Shown: positions 44,993 through 55,757 of the stretch, one piece after another
Layout: each line of letters opens with the position of its first letter
Position numbering within the stretch: position 1 is the stretch's first letter
Origin: Hydnum rufescens UP504
Taxonomy: Eukaryota; Basidiomycota; Agaricomycetes; Cantharellales; Hydnaceae
Assembly: GCA_014904985.1 (NCBI GenBank)
Contig: MU129174.1
Coordinates: 7,742-66,161, forward strand
DNA: 58,420 bases
Direction of reading: 5' to 3'
Notes under the pieces: generated by a model
Told to the model about the DNA's origin: nothing
What the model saw: the letters and a program-made list of their open reading frames with translations, nothing else
Databases searched by the model: none
Program-made: the position numbers and the translations under genes

Positions 44993-46255
44993 AAGTCATT
45001 TATCCAAACAACATGCCGATACTTCCTATATGATGACCGAATCTGGAGACATCACCATGGCCTACCCCAACTTGTTATATGGGATCCTGAGAGACAAATA
45101 GAGCTCATGAAGGAAGCCCATGATAACTCAGGCCATAGAGGGTGAGATCCAACCTACAAGAAACTTGTTGATTCTTACTTTTGGCCCAACATGATGATAG
45201 ATGTGGCTACCTATTGCAGAACATGCAAGGAATGCCAGCTAAGATCATCATACAGACCAAAAGTACAGTTGAGACCCACACATGTGCCCACAATCTTGTG
45301 GAAGTTCAATATAGATGTAGTAGACATGAGTCTGCCATCTAATGGCTTCAAATACATTGTAGATGCATGTGATGACTTAACTGGATGGATTGAAGCACAG
45401 ATGCTCAAGACAAAAAAAGCAGACCTAGTAGCTGAATTTGTCTACCAAGACATCATATGTCGCTTTGGATGCATACCACAAATAACCTCAGATAATGGAG
45501 GTGAATTTGAAGGTGCATTTGAGATTCTAATGAAAAAGTATGGAATACCCTTGGTAAAGGCCTCACCCTATCACCCCCAAGGTAATGGAATGATAGAACG
45601 TGGCCATCGCACTTGGATTAATTCCATTTGGAGACTTTGTGAACGTAAGAAACATCATTGGAGTCAGTACTTCTATGCTGCTTTGTGGGCAGACAGAGTC
45701 ACCACAAAGAGAACAACTGGGTTCTCTCCCTATTTCTTATTGTATGTCAAAGCTCCTTTGTTCCCTTTTCATATCTCAGACAAATCATGGCAAATGATTG
45801 ACTGGCATAAGGTCAAAACAACAACAGACTTATTAGCCATGGGGACTAAACAGTTTGTGGCCTTGAAAAGAGACAGACAGCTTGCTGCAAAATCCAATGA
45901 AGAATCCAGAGTTAGAGCAGCTCAGGACTTTGCAAGAAGACATGCTAGAACTCTTACCACAGACCCCTATTCACCTGGTACTCTAGTGCTAGTCTACCAA
46001 GCAAAATTTGATGTCAATAATAAATTTGCTGGTAAAAAGTATAGAGACAGATGGGCTGGACCATTCAGAGTAAGAAGATACTCATCTTCAGGTGCCTATA
46101 AACTTGAGGAATTAGATGGGACACCTATGAAGGGATCTGTTGCTGCTAACAGAGTCAAGGTATTCTTCAGAAGGACTGGGGAACCTAAGCTTCTCCCAGC
46201 CCAAGATCTATCAGACAGTGACTCAGACTCAGAGGAATTAGAAATTGACCCTTAA
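44993..46255 (+). pseudogene. Gypsy integrase
   Basis: Zinc-binding part: HDNSGHRG, a TGA at 45142, then CRTCKEC (HHCC pattern, 45000-45240). Catalytic core: WKFNIDVVDM (first D), QITSDNGGEFEG (second D) and HPQGNGMIERGHR (E), i.e. an intact DDE set, within the uninterrupted frame 45191-46255. C-terminal GPFRVRRYSSSGAYKLEELD is a GPY/F-type module; no chromodomain is evident. It would insert the cDNA into the chromosome. The last sense codon is followed by TAA at 46253. Confidence 0.9.
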
Positions 46256-46800
46256 TTGATAAGACCATACCTTCTGGATCCACAGCATATTTCCGTAACC
46301 CCAACCTCCTAACCTCATACAGGAGACCACCTCCTGATTGGCAATCAGTGTGGGACCATTGGCAGGAGCGGAAACGAGCCCTAGGTAACGGTAACAATCA
46401 GAACATGGAAGATCCAATCCACAATTAGAGTGACTCAGTCTTACAAAGAGGCCGAAGCCAATTTCAAAAGTCTGTGCCACATTGCACCCAATATTGGCAC
46501 ATATGGCCCAACAATCAACCCAGAGTCCATCAGAACTCAGATCTGGATTAAATTCATACCAATGAATTTCCACACCTCCTTTATTCAAGGATGTGTGACT
46601 TCAAGTGTTATGAGTCTTCTATCCAGAGCATCTATGTAACCCTAAGCCCCAATCCCTATTCCCAAATCCTCCGAAAGGCAGATCCCCTCGCTCCGTTTAA
46701 AGATTACTGGGAACTCGATTATCCAATGGCAGATCAATCCCTCCAACCTCCAAGCAAATTCGAACCCAATACTCCAATAACTGAAGAATTACCATACTAG
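46256..46800 (+). pseudogene. Tail of the Gypsy polyprotein, frame-shifted
   Basis: Readable as RNPNLLTSYRRPPPDWQSVW then DHWQERKRALGN and, in another frame (46591-46800), VTLSPNPYSQILRKADPLAP and DYWELDYPMADQS, ending at TAG 46798. Composition matches pol rather than the flanking sequence. No catalytic motif is present; the 3' LTR expected after it is not seen. Confidence 0.5.
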
Positions 46801-46879
46801 GAGTAAATCAATACCGACACCTGCTAGCCCTAACTTGCCCAAATGATAGACTTGACAGTCTCACAGAATATTGCAAGAC

Positions 46880-48570
46880 TAAGGGAACAGCAGCATCATA
46901 AGCAAAATGCCCCACTCTGCAATTTGACTCTCAGAAAAATGACGCCTAGATAAACCATGCACATGATCATTTTCCTTTGACATGCAACCATCGCCATCCA
47001 TGATTGTAATGCGCGACAACTTGCAGGTTGTCTTATTCTTCACCAAAACACTTAGGACACCATTTGCATCAATACCATACAAAAGACGCCACGCTGTGCT
47101 GATGTCGATACCCGATGGCTCAGATTCGCTATGCGGGTTGTGCCCTTCATTCATGAACATCCATCCCTGCATATTGGGACTTGTGCACTAGGACAGTGGT
47201 CTGTCTGAGTATGAGAGCACCTCGGAGCGTTTTGGAACAATATACATACCATATTCTGCTTCAGTACCACACCGGTGTGGTGAATTTACCGCGAATTCGG
47301 CTAGTCGATGTATAAATCGAGGCCAAAAGGCATGTATGAGCATCCCATATAACTTAAGGTCATTGGATCTCCCATGCAGCTTGTAATGTCGGTACTGAAA
47401 GCGGGCGACAGTAAGGGTATGACCATGAGCGGTGACCTCGTCTGGCTTGACCGACCTGTCACCACTCCTAGTCGATAAAAGAAGACGAATAAGACACCCT
47501 CCCACATGCACTACCCCCTTGGAAACCTGAGGAACCGACAAGGTATAGGACTTGTTGAACTCCCCACTGTTAACAGAAGTCAGGAATGAGGCTGATGACG
47601 CGAAAAATCCAAGTCAACTCACCAACCAAACAGTCTCCTGCACATAGGACTCCGTCGCTTGCCTGCATGCATTCCAAAGGGTTCGCGGTACTCTTAAGCA
47701 CCAAAGTCAATACCTGATAACTCAAATTCACCATACAGATCGTAGTCCTTAGTCCATACCAGTCCACCTTCGCATACTCGGATCAGAGCATACACCAGTA
47801 GTCTGAATAAGTAGTCAGAGTGTGTCATTAATATGCAAAAATCACATGTACTATATTCAACTTTGAGAAGTCCTCTCCCTATGCCCTGGTCCCAATGACG
47901 CAGAAGTCCTCTACAGCTATTGCATGCTATAGTCTTATAGTTCTCACCCAGGTCACGTATATTGCGCCTGTGTGGCAAAATTGCTGTGAGTTTGGCTGGC
48001 TGGTATATAAATCAAGGCTAATAGACGTACCAAACACATCTTAGGCATCTCATGTCTTGCACAGTGGGTCCGTCATTTGTCTGCATGTGTTCCAAAGGGT
48101 TCATGGTACCCTTAACCACCGAAGTCAGAACCTGATAGCTCGGATTCGCCATGCTGGTTGTCGTCCTTCGTTGGAGTGCGTTCATCCCTGCACGTTCGGA
48201 TTAGCGCACTAGGACCATTGTCCCAGTACGCGGGAAATACCTCAATGTATTTTGATATAGTAGCTGAATACGGAGAAATACACGTACCATGTTCTGCTCT
48301 GATAAGTACAGCGAAAACTCCACCAGTTGACTCGATACCAGCAGAGAGAGCAGCACAATGAACCTCTTGCACCTCTCCAAATCTATTGCCAAGTGTGATG
48401 GCAACTTGAGCAGCAGCGTTAGTAAGTGGCTGCCTCACCTGAGTCGATAGATTTGTCGAGTTCCAAACAGTGCAAGCAAGTCAGACAAGGGTCTAGTAAC
48501 ACGAAGAATTCAGATCGACTCACCAACAAAGACGGTCTCGTGCCCGTAGGACTTGTCGATCCCTGCATCC
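46880..48570 (-). pseudogene. Three diverged copies of a minus-strand exon set, unrecognised
   Basis: On the minus strand similar exon blocks occur at about 46980-47580, 47600-47980 and 48050-48570. Shared features: an exon containing NKSY/TESY/DKSYGHETV ending at a GTGAGT donor (revcomp ACTCACC at 47617 and 48519), an exon ending ..AEYG or ..AEHG at GTATGT/GTACGT (47244, 48286), and an exon with SESEPSGIDI / GEFELSGIDF / GESELSGSDF. Stops and indels interrupt all three. It resembles tandem exon duplication in a decayed host gene. No family recognised. Confidence 0.4.
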
Positions 48571-51500
48571 CGTTAGACTTTCTCAACAGACTCTACGATA
48601 CCTCTCCATTGTTGGCCTATGTGTGGAAACACCCATGACCGGTGGGACAAGTCCTCCACAGGCGCAGTAGTTCCACGAAATAGTCCCAAGAATAGGAAGG
48701 TTAGAGACAAACTAGATACTCCATGCAGATTCGAGATGACTGCCTTTGGGATGTTCCAGATACTGAGATTGAGTCCAACTGGGACTGGCGAGACTGCGAC
48801 TTTCTCTGTTTCCATCCTCCAAAAAGCAGTGCTACATCGCAGTAGAGAAGGAGAAGTAACTAGATATGAAACAGTTACTATTACTCAAGCCATTGTCTTC
48901 TACAACACCTGATGGATGATTGACTGGCTTACTGGGAAGCTTCATGATCACGAATTCACCACATCCACCATGCACGGTGATATGGAACAAAAGGGCTGAG
49001 AGGTCCTGATGAAAGAGTTCCACTTAAATTTATCATGTGCATTGATTACGACCAACCTTCTGGCTCGGAGCATCAGCATGCAGTAAGTCTCACTCGATCT
49101 CCTATCGAACCAAGAGAATTACATTCACAGGACCGGTTGTGATGAACAATTTGGACAGGTGGGTGCCACTACACAAGCCACACCATGATAAAGCGGGCTG
49201 AATACTAACGAATGAGAACCGGCATCAGGAAGATCCGACATATCACCCACCAAGGTTCTTCCCTCTATCACACAAAACTTTAACTGATGATGACACAGAA
49301 AGGCATCAGAACGCGACTGGCCCTAATCAGTATTCCTTACCACAGCTGGAAAAGAAAGACCTCCACTTACCAGCCTCAAAAACTGAACTGGTATCCATCT
49401 CAGCAGCCTATAACCTGCAACATGAATGTTCGAAATATGTTCTAGGGAAACGAAAATCTACACACCTCAGGATTGAAACTGACAAAAGTAACTAACCCCT
49501 CAAGGTGAAAGGCTTTGCGGACCTAGTGATAAAGAGTAACTGTTGATAGTAAACGTCAAAGTCTGTGTGTACATCGACCACAGGATGATCCTCACCGTCG
49601 CCTTCACCTTTGCTTTCTTCATGTCTGAACCATGGGGAGGAGAATGTGTGCCCTAGGATGTGGAGCGGGCCTGGTGAGCATGCTGAGCATGAAAAGCCTG
49701 AAGTAGAATGGTCAATGATCGCATCAAGGTGTTACTTCCCACATCAGGCTCGCTCAGCTTTCGCTTCCTCTGCCTTCTTCAGGAACTGAATAAGACTCAT
49801 ATAAGTCCTACAATCCTATGGCTCTTTTCGATGAATGAAGCCATGCACCTCGAAGCATCCTTCCATGAACCCAAGACGGCTTTCAGCATCACTTTAACCA
49901 CTGTCAGTATACGCTATTCTTTGGCTATCCTTTGTTTGTCATTGGCACAAGTGGCTTTCTCCCAATGGGCGGTAGTGATATGCACCACACACCTCGATTC
50001 ATCCTCAGCCTTCTGGCCTCTCAACTCGCTTTAGACATGGTGGTTCCGGATTGGAAGGACCAGTCCCTCAACCCAATAGGGCAGAGAATTCATTGTCAAT
50101 TCGCCGGGCCGCCCTAATCTCGATACATAAGCGACTCACCGAATTTTGAGAATACATACAGTCAAACCAGATACTGAAGTTGAGGCCAGCGAACCTATGG
50201 CTGACCCTTCCAAAGCAGCACATCCAACTCGCGCAAGTGTAGAACAGTCCAGTGCATCATTTCGGGCAGAATACATGGAATGAAGTAGCTTGATACCAAC
50301 CTCCTTATTAAAGACTTTGATCAAATCTCTTGCGCGAGAATTCCCTTCACTTACCAATATAGTCAAGAGAGAGTGTCAGAGAATTGTGACAAGTAGCAAC
50401 AATCAAACGAGTAATGCACTTGTTATTCAACTTGTTAACCACACAGTGATCACATATTCACTAAGCTTGTTATCGCCATGCTAGAGGGTATTAGCGTCGC
50501 AATATGAATCTGCGGACGCGAGCCTTTGGGCTACCGAAGATGATGAAGAGACCCTGGCAAGAGCGCTGGGAATGAGACTGATTGCCGCTTCCTTTCGCCT
50601 AGTCATCCGAGGCATCTAACAGAACCTTAGCAACAAGATCCAAAGCCCACCAAGTTTCGGTTTTGTCGTGAAGGGTAGCAGCAAGGTGCTGTCGCTTTCA
50701 AGCCGTGCAAGATCCTGTGCCATTGTTTTCTGGCACTGGTGCTCTTCTATTAGGTCCGCACAGTTCGCTTGGGCAGTATTGCGCTCCCAAATATGGTACA
50801 TGTGAGGATGATCAACGTAGGTGGAACCTAAATGTACCATCTAGCAGATCCACACATCTGAAAATCATGAGAAACCCTGATAGACTCTTTGAAATTAGTG
50901 ACCTTGAACTCGAACTGTGCTCGAATCGAAAATTCAGCATAGAAGCAAGCAGTTGCAAATACATATATGACTCACATCATGTAAAGAGGAAACTCTCACA
51001 CAAAGCGAGGCAAGCATCAAATTCGTCCAACAAAAGTAATTGCTATTGGCAACAACCGAATGCTTTCTAGAACAACAAGCAAAAGATATCAGGGTCCCAC
51101 CTTATCAAGACCAAAGAAGAGAACACTGTGCTTACCAGGGGTTTTCCTCAGTAACCATTCTGCAAACTGGCAGGCCCCCTTGGCAGCATGAAAGGTGCAG
51201 GACCAAGGAAATTCCGGTGTCTCCACCGCCTACCGCTGTGGGTCATCAAAATTTGTCAACATGGAAAGCCGCGACAGTGAAACTCGGGTGCGACTGTAGA
51301 TTCCTGTAGGTAAATGGAAGACTCTGTGAAGCCGGAAATTGCCGAGCTTCGCCAGAATGAATCACCACACTGTCGCCACATGGCATAGTCAACATTCTGA
51401 GGGTGCCCAACGAGCCCGGTGTAAGCAGGATGGTTATAAACCAATCCAACCACTGTCCACGTTGTTGAGGATAGGACAAATGAAGGGAGCCACAGGGACA

Positions 51501-51762
51501 ATTCGAATATTCAGGTCTGGGGAAATGAAGGTCTTTCTGGTTAATAGAAAATCCCAATGAACAGTGGTTGCTCAAGGGAATAGATCAGTGTCACAAATTA
51601 AGATGTCAAGGCCACACCCTGAAGTTGTCCTCTGACTATTCAGTCTAAATGCGGCTGTACACAGTCTTGACAAGTGGGAAATCTCCTCCAGACAGCAGCA
51701 ATACTTCAGTGCCTCAGACTGTGATAGGGGGAAAAACCAAATATTTACATGCCCCCTCCCCT
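48571..51762. other. Decayed minus-strand multi-exon sequence, no family recognised
   Basis: Splice-donor-like signals on the minus strand (revcomp of ACTCACC near 50113 and CTTACC near 51132) separate short open pieces such as FNKEVGIKLLHSMYSARNDA and YNHPAYTGLVGHPQNVDYAM. Together with the TATA box at 51763 they suggest a gene of 3-5 kb transcribed leftward, possibly ending in the exon duplicates at 46880-48570. The pieces do not join into a recognisable protein. Confidence 0.3.
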
Positions 51763-51769
51763 TTATATA
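51763..51769 (-). promoter_or_regulatory. TATA box, minus strand
   Basis: The minus strand reads GTATATAAAGGGGAGGGGGC. It is the clearest core promoter in this part and faces the decayed multi-exon sequence at 46.9-51.7 kb. Confidence 0.45.
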
Positions 51770-52074
51770 CATTCCAGACCACAATTAAAAATTCCGGAAG
51801 AAAAGCGGAGATAAGGGAAGCATAATGAAAAAGAAATGAAGTCAAAAGCTTCAAAACTGGTGGAGATATTCAAGAATCAAGTGAAAAAGAGACAAAAAAC
51901 ACTTTACAAGGCATTCCTCCTTTGAAACTGGATAGATTCCCTTAAGGAATGGTGGAATAGGTCGCCCTGAGTATCCTTTGCATCGGAATTAAGAGGGCCA
52001 GAACCAATTTGTCATTTGTGTTGGTGGAGCAAGGGGGGAGTCATGAGGAAGGGGTTGTCTTGTGAAAAATGGAG

Positions 52075-52445
52075 TTCGCGTCCGTTCGTTTTGCCCTGGG
52101 TACCGTTAGATGCGCATTTTTAACATCTTTTTGGGCGTGGTACTTGCGAACGAATCCGATGAGAATTGGCTTTGAAAATCAAGAAATACTCCTTTAGAGT
52201 ACGAATCATGGAAAGATATTATTACAGGGACCGCATTTTTGATCCGCTTGTTTCGTGTTTGGTACCATTCGATAGGTATGATTCGTATCTTTCTGGGAGC
52301 AGTAGTTCCGAGTCGATCCGATCAAAAATGACGGAGAAATTCGAAAAATACTCCTTTAGAGTAGTGCAGCCCCTATCTGGATCATGTGACGGATCTGCGA
52401 GTCCAGAATTGGAACTAGGCCTGGTCCGCATTGTTACATAATCAC
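52075..52445 (+). repeat. Diverged fragment of LTR family A
   Basis: Shares with 55250-55620 the segments GGTACCATTCGATAGGTATG, TTCCGAGTCGATCCG and TGACGGAGAAATTCG, each about twice, with many substitutions. It is an old partial copy, next to the younger inverted LTR A at 54118-55757. Confidence 0.55.
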
Positions 52446-52860
52446 AATTCTTCACCCTTAAGGCAAAGGAACAATGTGGAATGGTGGGTTTCGGATGTGT
52501 AGAATTTGGACTGTTTCTCCAATGAATAAAGGGTGTGAAAATTAAGGATCAGATGGATGATCAATTCATTTGTTTGGTTGTAAAATTGGCCTCGGATGGG
52601 GTTTGTATGGTGTAGGGATTTATCCCTCCAACACCGGTGAGTCCGCTGTGCCTGGCTCGATCATAATTGCACGAACTACACAAAACCTCCTAGTTTCCAG
52701 GAACCACGAAATGCTAAGGAATGACCAGGTGACAGTACCCACCCCCCCTTTTTCTTCTGCATAGAACTTCTACTTTCAAAACACACTAGGAGGGAAACTG
52801 GGACCCAAAGCTGACTTGGGACCCCCTTAAAATGACACTGTGTGGGATCCATGGATTGCC
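52446..52860. other. Spacer upstream of the 52997 gene
   Basis: Nothing recognised apart from short open frames. It probably contains the distal promoter of the gene starting at 52997. Confidence 0.3.
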
Positions 52861-52870
52861 CTGGCCGACT

Positions 52871-52876
52871 TTAAAA
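52871..52876 (+). promoter_or_regulatory. TATA-like box and pyrimidine-rich initiator
   Basis: CTTTAAAAGGGG lies 125 bp before ATG 52997 and is followed by a long CT-rich tract (52905-52990), a common fungal promoter layout. It supports the start chosen for the split gene. Confidence 0.4.
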
Positions 52877-52996
52877 GGGGATACCAATGATGCCCAAGGC
52901 CTCTTGCCACCCACTCTCTTTCTTTTTCTACATTTTCTGTTCTCTATCTACTTCTTTCTTCTCTTCTACACTTCCCCCACACTCTTCTGAACCACA

Positions 52997-54117
52997 ATGG
53001 TTGAAGTGGCCTGCAACTGCAGCCAGCTGGACAGCTGCTCACCACGAGACCATGAAGAGGCTTCCAATTCAGACTCTGGCAACTCATATTTCACACGAAC
53101 CATGTCTCCTCTCCCCCCAGACACTGATCCTCTTGAGTATGGGAACCAGTTCCTGAAACCAAGATCCGCACTTGGGCTTTCATTGTCTGGTCATGACGGC
53201 ACTTCGAAACACAAAACCAATGATCAGCAGCGCACAGGTCCTCCTCAGACTTCCTCCTTCTCCCTTCACCCTCACCCACTTGACCACAAACTCCCACCAC
53301 TCACATGGGTCCAAAGCCTTGTACAAAAGAGGCATCCCTCGTGTCCTAAGCCAGATGAAAACATTGAGGCAGGCAATGGCCATGCACCAGGGCCCGAGCT
53401 AAGCTCAGGAAGCAAGAGCTGCTCTTCCTCCAATGGCTGATCTATACCACTCACCAACAGCAGTAATTCCGACTCTACCAAAAAGTTTGTTGACTGGGTG
53501 TCACAAAATGGAATTAGTGTAAACGGCAATGGTGGTAAGCCTGGTCTCCTAGGAACACCATGCATCCCAAAACAGCACACTAATCTACCATCTCCAGTAT
53601 CCTCATGGCAGAACATTCATTCACGACTTCAAACCCAGCCTCCTCCACCCAGGCTGTTAAGATGAGCCCGATCCCACTCGATAACACCTGCATCTTGCAC
53701 CTCTAACCTAGCCGGGAAGCTGGTGTATCCAGAACAGTCATCCAATTTGCATGGTTCTGGTAATGATGAGCAGGCTACAATGTCATGCGACCCTCGCAAA
53801 ACCTGCTATCACTACCAAGGCTCAGTAGGCCTGAGGGTGGTCACACCACTCATTTCCCTGTAAATACAACTAGTAGCCCACCTGTATATCCTGGCTGGAG
53901 GCTGTCTCTGCCCACTCTTGAGAGCAAGGCTTCGGATAGCTCAACTGCTGCTACCAAACCAAACCTTTGGGAGGAGGCAAAAAGCCCTCAATTGTCAGTT
54001 CACCCTCCCTGACCTCAGGGATTCCAACCATCACCGAACCGCTTTGACAGGCCAAGCAACCAGGTCTGCCCAAACCTTGTCCGTTCTCCTGCCTTTTATG
54101 GCAAGGGGAACTATCCA
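52997..54117 (+). pseudogene. 5' part of an unknown plus-strand gene, split by LTR A
   Basis: A frame opens at ATG 52997 (MVEVACNCSQLDSCSPRDHE), Ser/Pro-rich and low in hydrophobic residues, with 147 codons to TGA 53438; the same style of sequence continues through another TGA (RLLR.ARSHS, about 53664) to about 53860, then in other frames to 54117. The repeat of LTR A starts at 54118. Both internal TGAs could derive from CGA. No domain recognised; a disordered N-terminal region of a larger protein is likely, with 55758-56826 as its continuation. Confidence 0.45.
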
Positions 54118-55757
54118 CGCTATAGAAGAAGGGTTGGGAGCTCCGATGACTGTCAAATCAAAATCTGGTTCAGCCAGTGTGTAGATAGGAGACTGTGTTT
54201 CTGTTTATTCAATGGGTTGGTTCACTCCGATGGTTGATCACTCTCTGCAAGATATGTATGTGTTTATTGGAGAATGGAATGTGATATGGACTAGCAATAG
54301 TCAATGATATATTGTAGATGCTTATAGGAAGGCTTATACGTCGTATGGAATGCTTATAGAAAGGCTTATATGTGGAGGATGCTTATAGGAAGGCTTATAC
54401 GTGTTCGTGTTGTGTTTGTCCGTTTACTGATATTTGTGTGTCCTTGTTTACATCCTCCTAGTCAAAATGCGGATATCTGTGGGCTATAGAATGGTCAGTG
54501 CTTGGTTAGTTTGGTTAGTATGCTTCAATCTTCTTCCTGACTCGTATTTCTTTATGCTTACCTTTTCCTTGGATGTCCAGCAACTCTAACCTTAGGTTCT
54601 GCAACTATCCTTGGCTTCAGTATTTCACATAGATGGCTTCCAGTAGCTTGGTCTCAACAACCTTGAAGATGACTTAGCTCCAGATGGCTTTAGATAGACA
54701 GTCTTTAGATATTAAGCAGAATGGTAGACAGTAGTTGACAGTGGTTGATTTCCAGAGTGAGGAGATGGGGGGGAACAAGAAAATCTGCTAGCTTATATAC
54801 CTATCTGAAGGTGGCTGTGCATGGAGCAAGAACAAAAGAGTAATAAAGCTATAGATCATAGTGATGTCATGGGGAGTCATAGTGGAGTAGAACAAAAGAG
54901 TAATAAAGAAATGATGTCATAATGTGGTCATAGCTGAGTCATCCATAGAGTGTGATGTCATAGTGATGTCATTCATAAAGAGAACAAAAGGATTCATGAA
55001 GGGAATGATGTCACTAGTTTGCTGAGCTTGTGGAGCAGTTGGAGCATGATGTCACTGACCATGTGGAGCATTCTGGGAGGCGAAATGAAGGGATATATTC
55101 CGGGTTCTGGAGATTAATTTGAGCATAGTTCAGTGGTTAAGGTGTTTTTGTACTGGTTAATAAAAGGAACAAGTGCATGGTGTGGATTCGATGCAGAGAC
55201 AGCAGTTTGTATCTGTAATAGGCATGCTTGGTATCATTCGATGTGGATCTTTAACAGCTTTCTGGGCGCGGTGGTTCCGAGCAGATCCGGTGTAAACTGA
55301 CGGAGAAATTCGTTTTTTACTGATGGGTGTTGATTCTGATAGTAATATCATTCTGTTAGAGTTCAATTTTGATCTGTTTTTTCACGTGCTCAGTACCATT
55401 GGATGCAGATTTTTTATATCTTTCTAGGTGCGGTTGTTCCGAGAGGATTGAATGTGAACTGACGGAGGTATTCGTTTTTACTGAAATCCTGGATTTTAAT
55501 AGTATAATTGGCCTGGAGAGTGCAGTTTTGGTCCATTCAACTTGTGTTTGGTACCGTTCGAAAGGTGTGAATCGCAGCTTTCTAAGTGTTATATGGGCGT
55601 ACCTCTCTGATCAAAACTGATGGAGTTGTAAAACGAATTTGTTTTTTGTGCATAGCCGTGATTAATCTCATAATCGGTCATGTGATTGTCCAATGGCTGG
55701 AGGTAGTGTAATTTCGCATTTTCTGATACTGGATGTTTTTATCTTCCACAACACACA
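54118..55757 (-). mobile_element. LTR family A, right copy, inverted
   Basis: Reverse-complement counterpart of 157-1731, with the same boundaries (CTATAGAAG and CTTCCACA). It contains one TGAGTCA (54935-54941) and a minisatellite (about 54310-54405) that is single-copy in the left LTR, and two subrepeats with TGACGGAG(A/G).ATTCGTTTTTACTGA near 55298 and 55457. It interrupts an unknown plus-strand gene. No target duplication could be settled. Confidence 0.65.
54310..54405. repeat. Minisatellite, about 30 bp x 3
   Basis: GATGCTTATAGGAAGGCTTATACGT is repeated about three times with small changes; the left LTR A copy has the corresponding ACGTATAAGCC.. segment once (near 1500-1530). Copy number thus changed after the two LTRs separated. 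Confidence 0.6.

Larger units (their letters stand above)
32874..46800 (+). mobile_element. Decayed Ty3/Gypsy retrotransposon, 3' LTR not seen
   Basis: An LTR-like region (32874-33894) and short leader precede gag at 39136; the leader is split by foldback element 2 (33903-39007). Domain order gag, zinc knuckle, protease, RT, RNase H, integrase is that of Ty3/Gypsy. The three coding parts lie in three frames with at least eight in-frame TGA stops. No second LTR matching 32874-33894 was found within 46.8-58.4 kb, so the element is truncated or the LTR-like region belongs to another element. It is clearly non-autonomous now. Confidence 0.85.

Noticed and set aside
39136..46255. Functional Gypsy element using TGA as a sense codon
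   Set aside because: Frame changes are present too, and arginine-for-TGA is simpler as CpG decay; nuclear fungal genes do not read TGA as arginine.
157..55757. Window as one giant composite transposon bounded by inverted LTR A
   Set aside because: No common target duplication at the outer ends, the right copy interrupts an unrelated gene, and LTRs in inverted order are easily explained by independent insertions.
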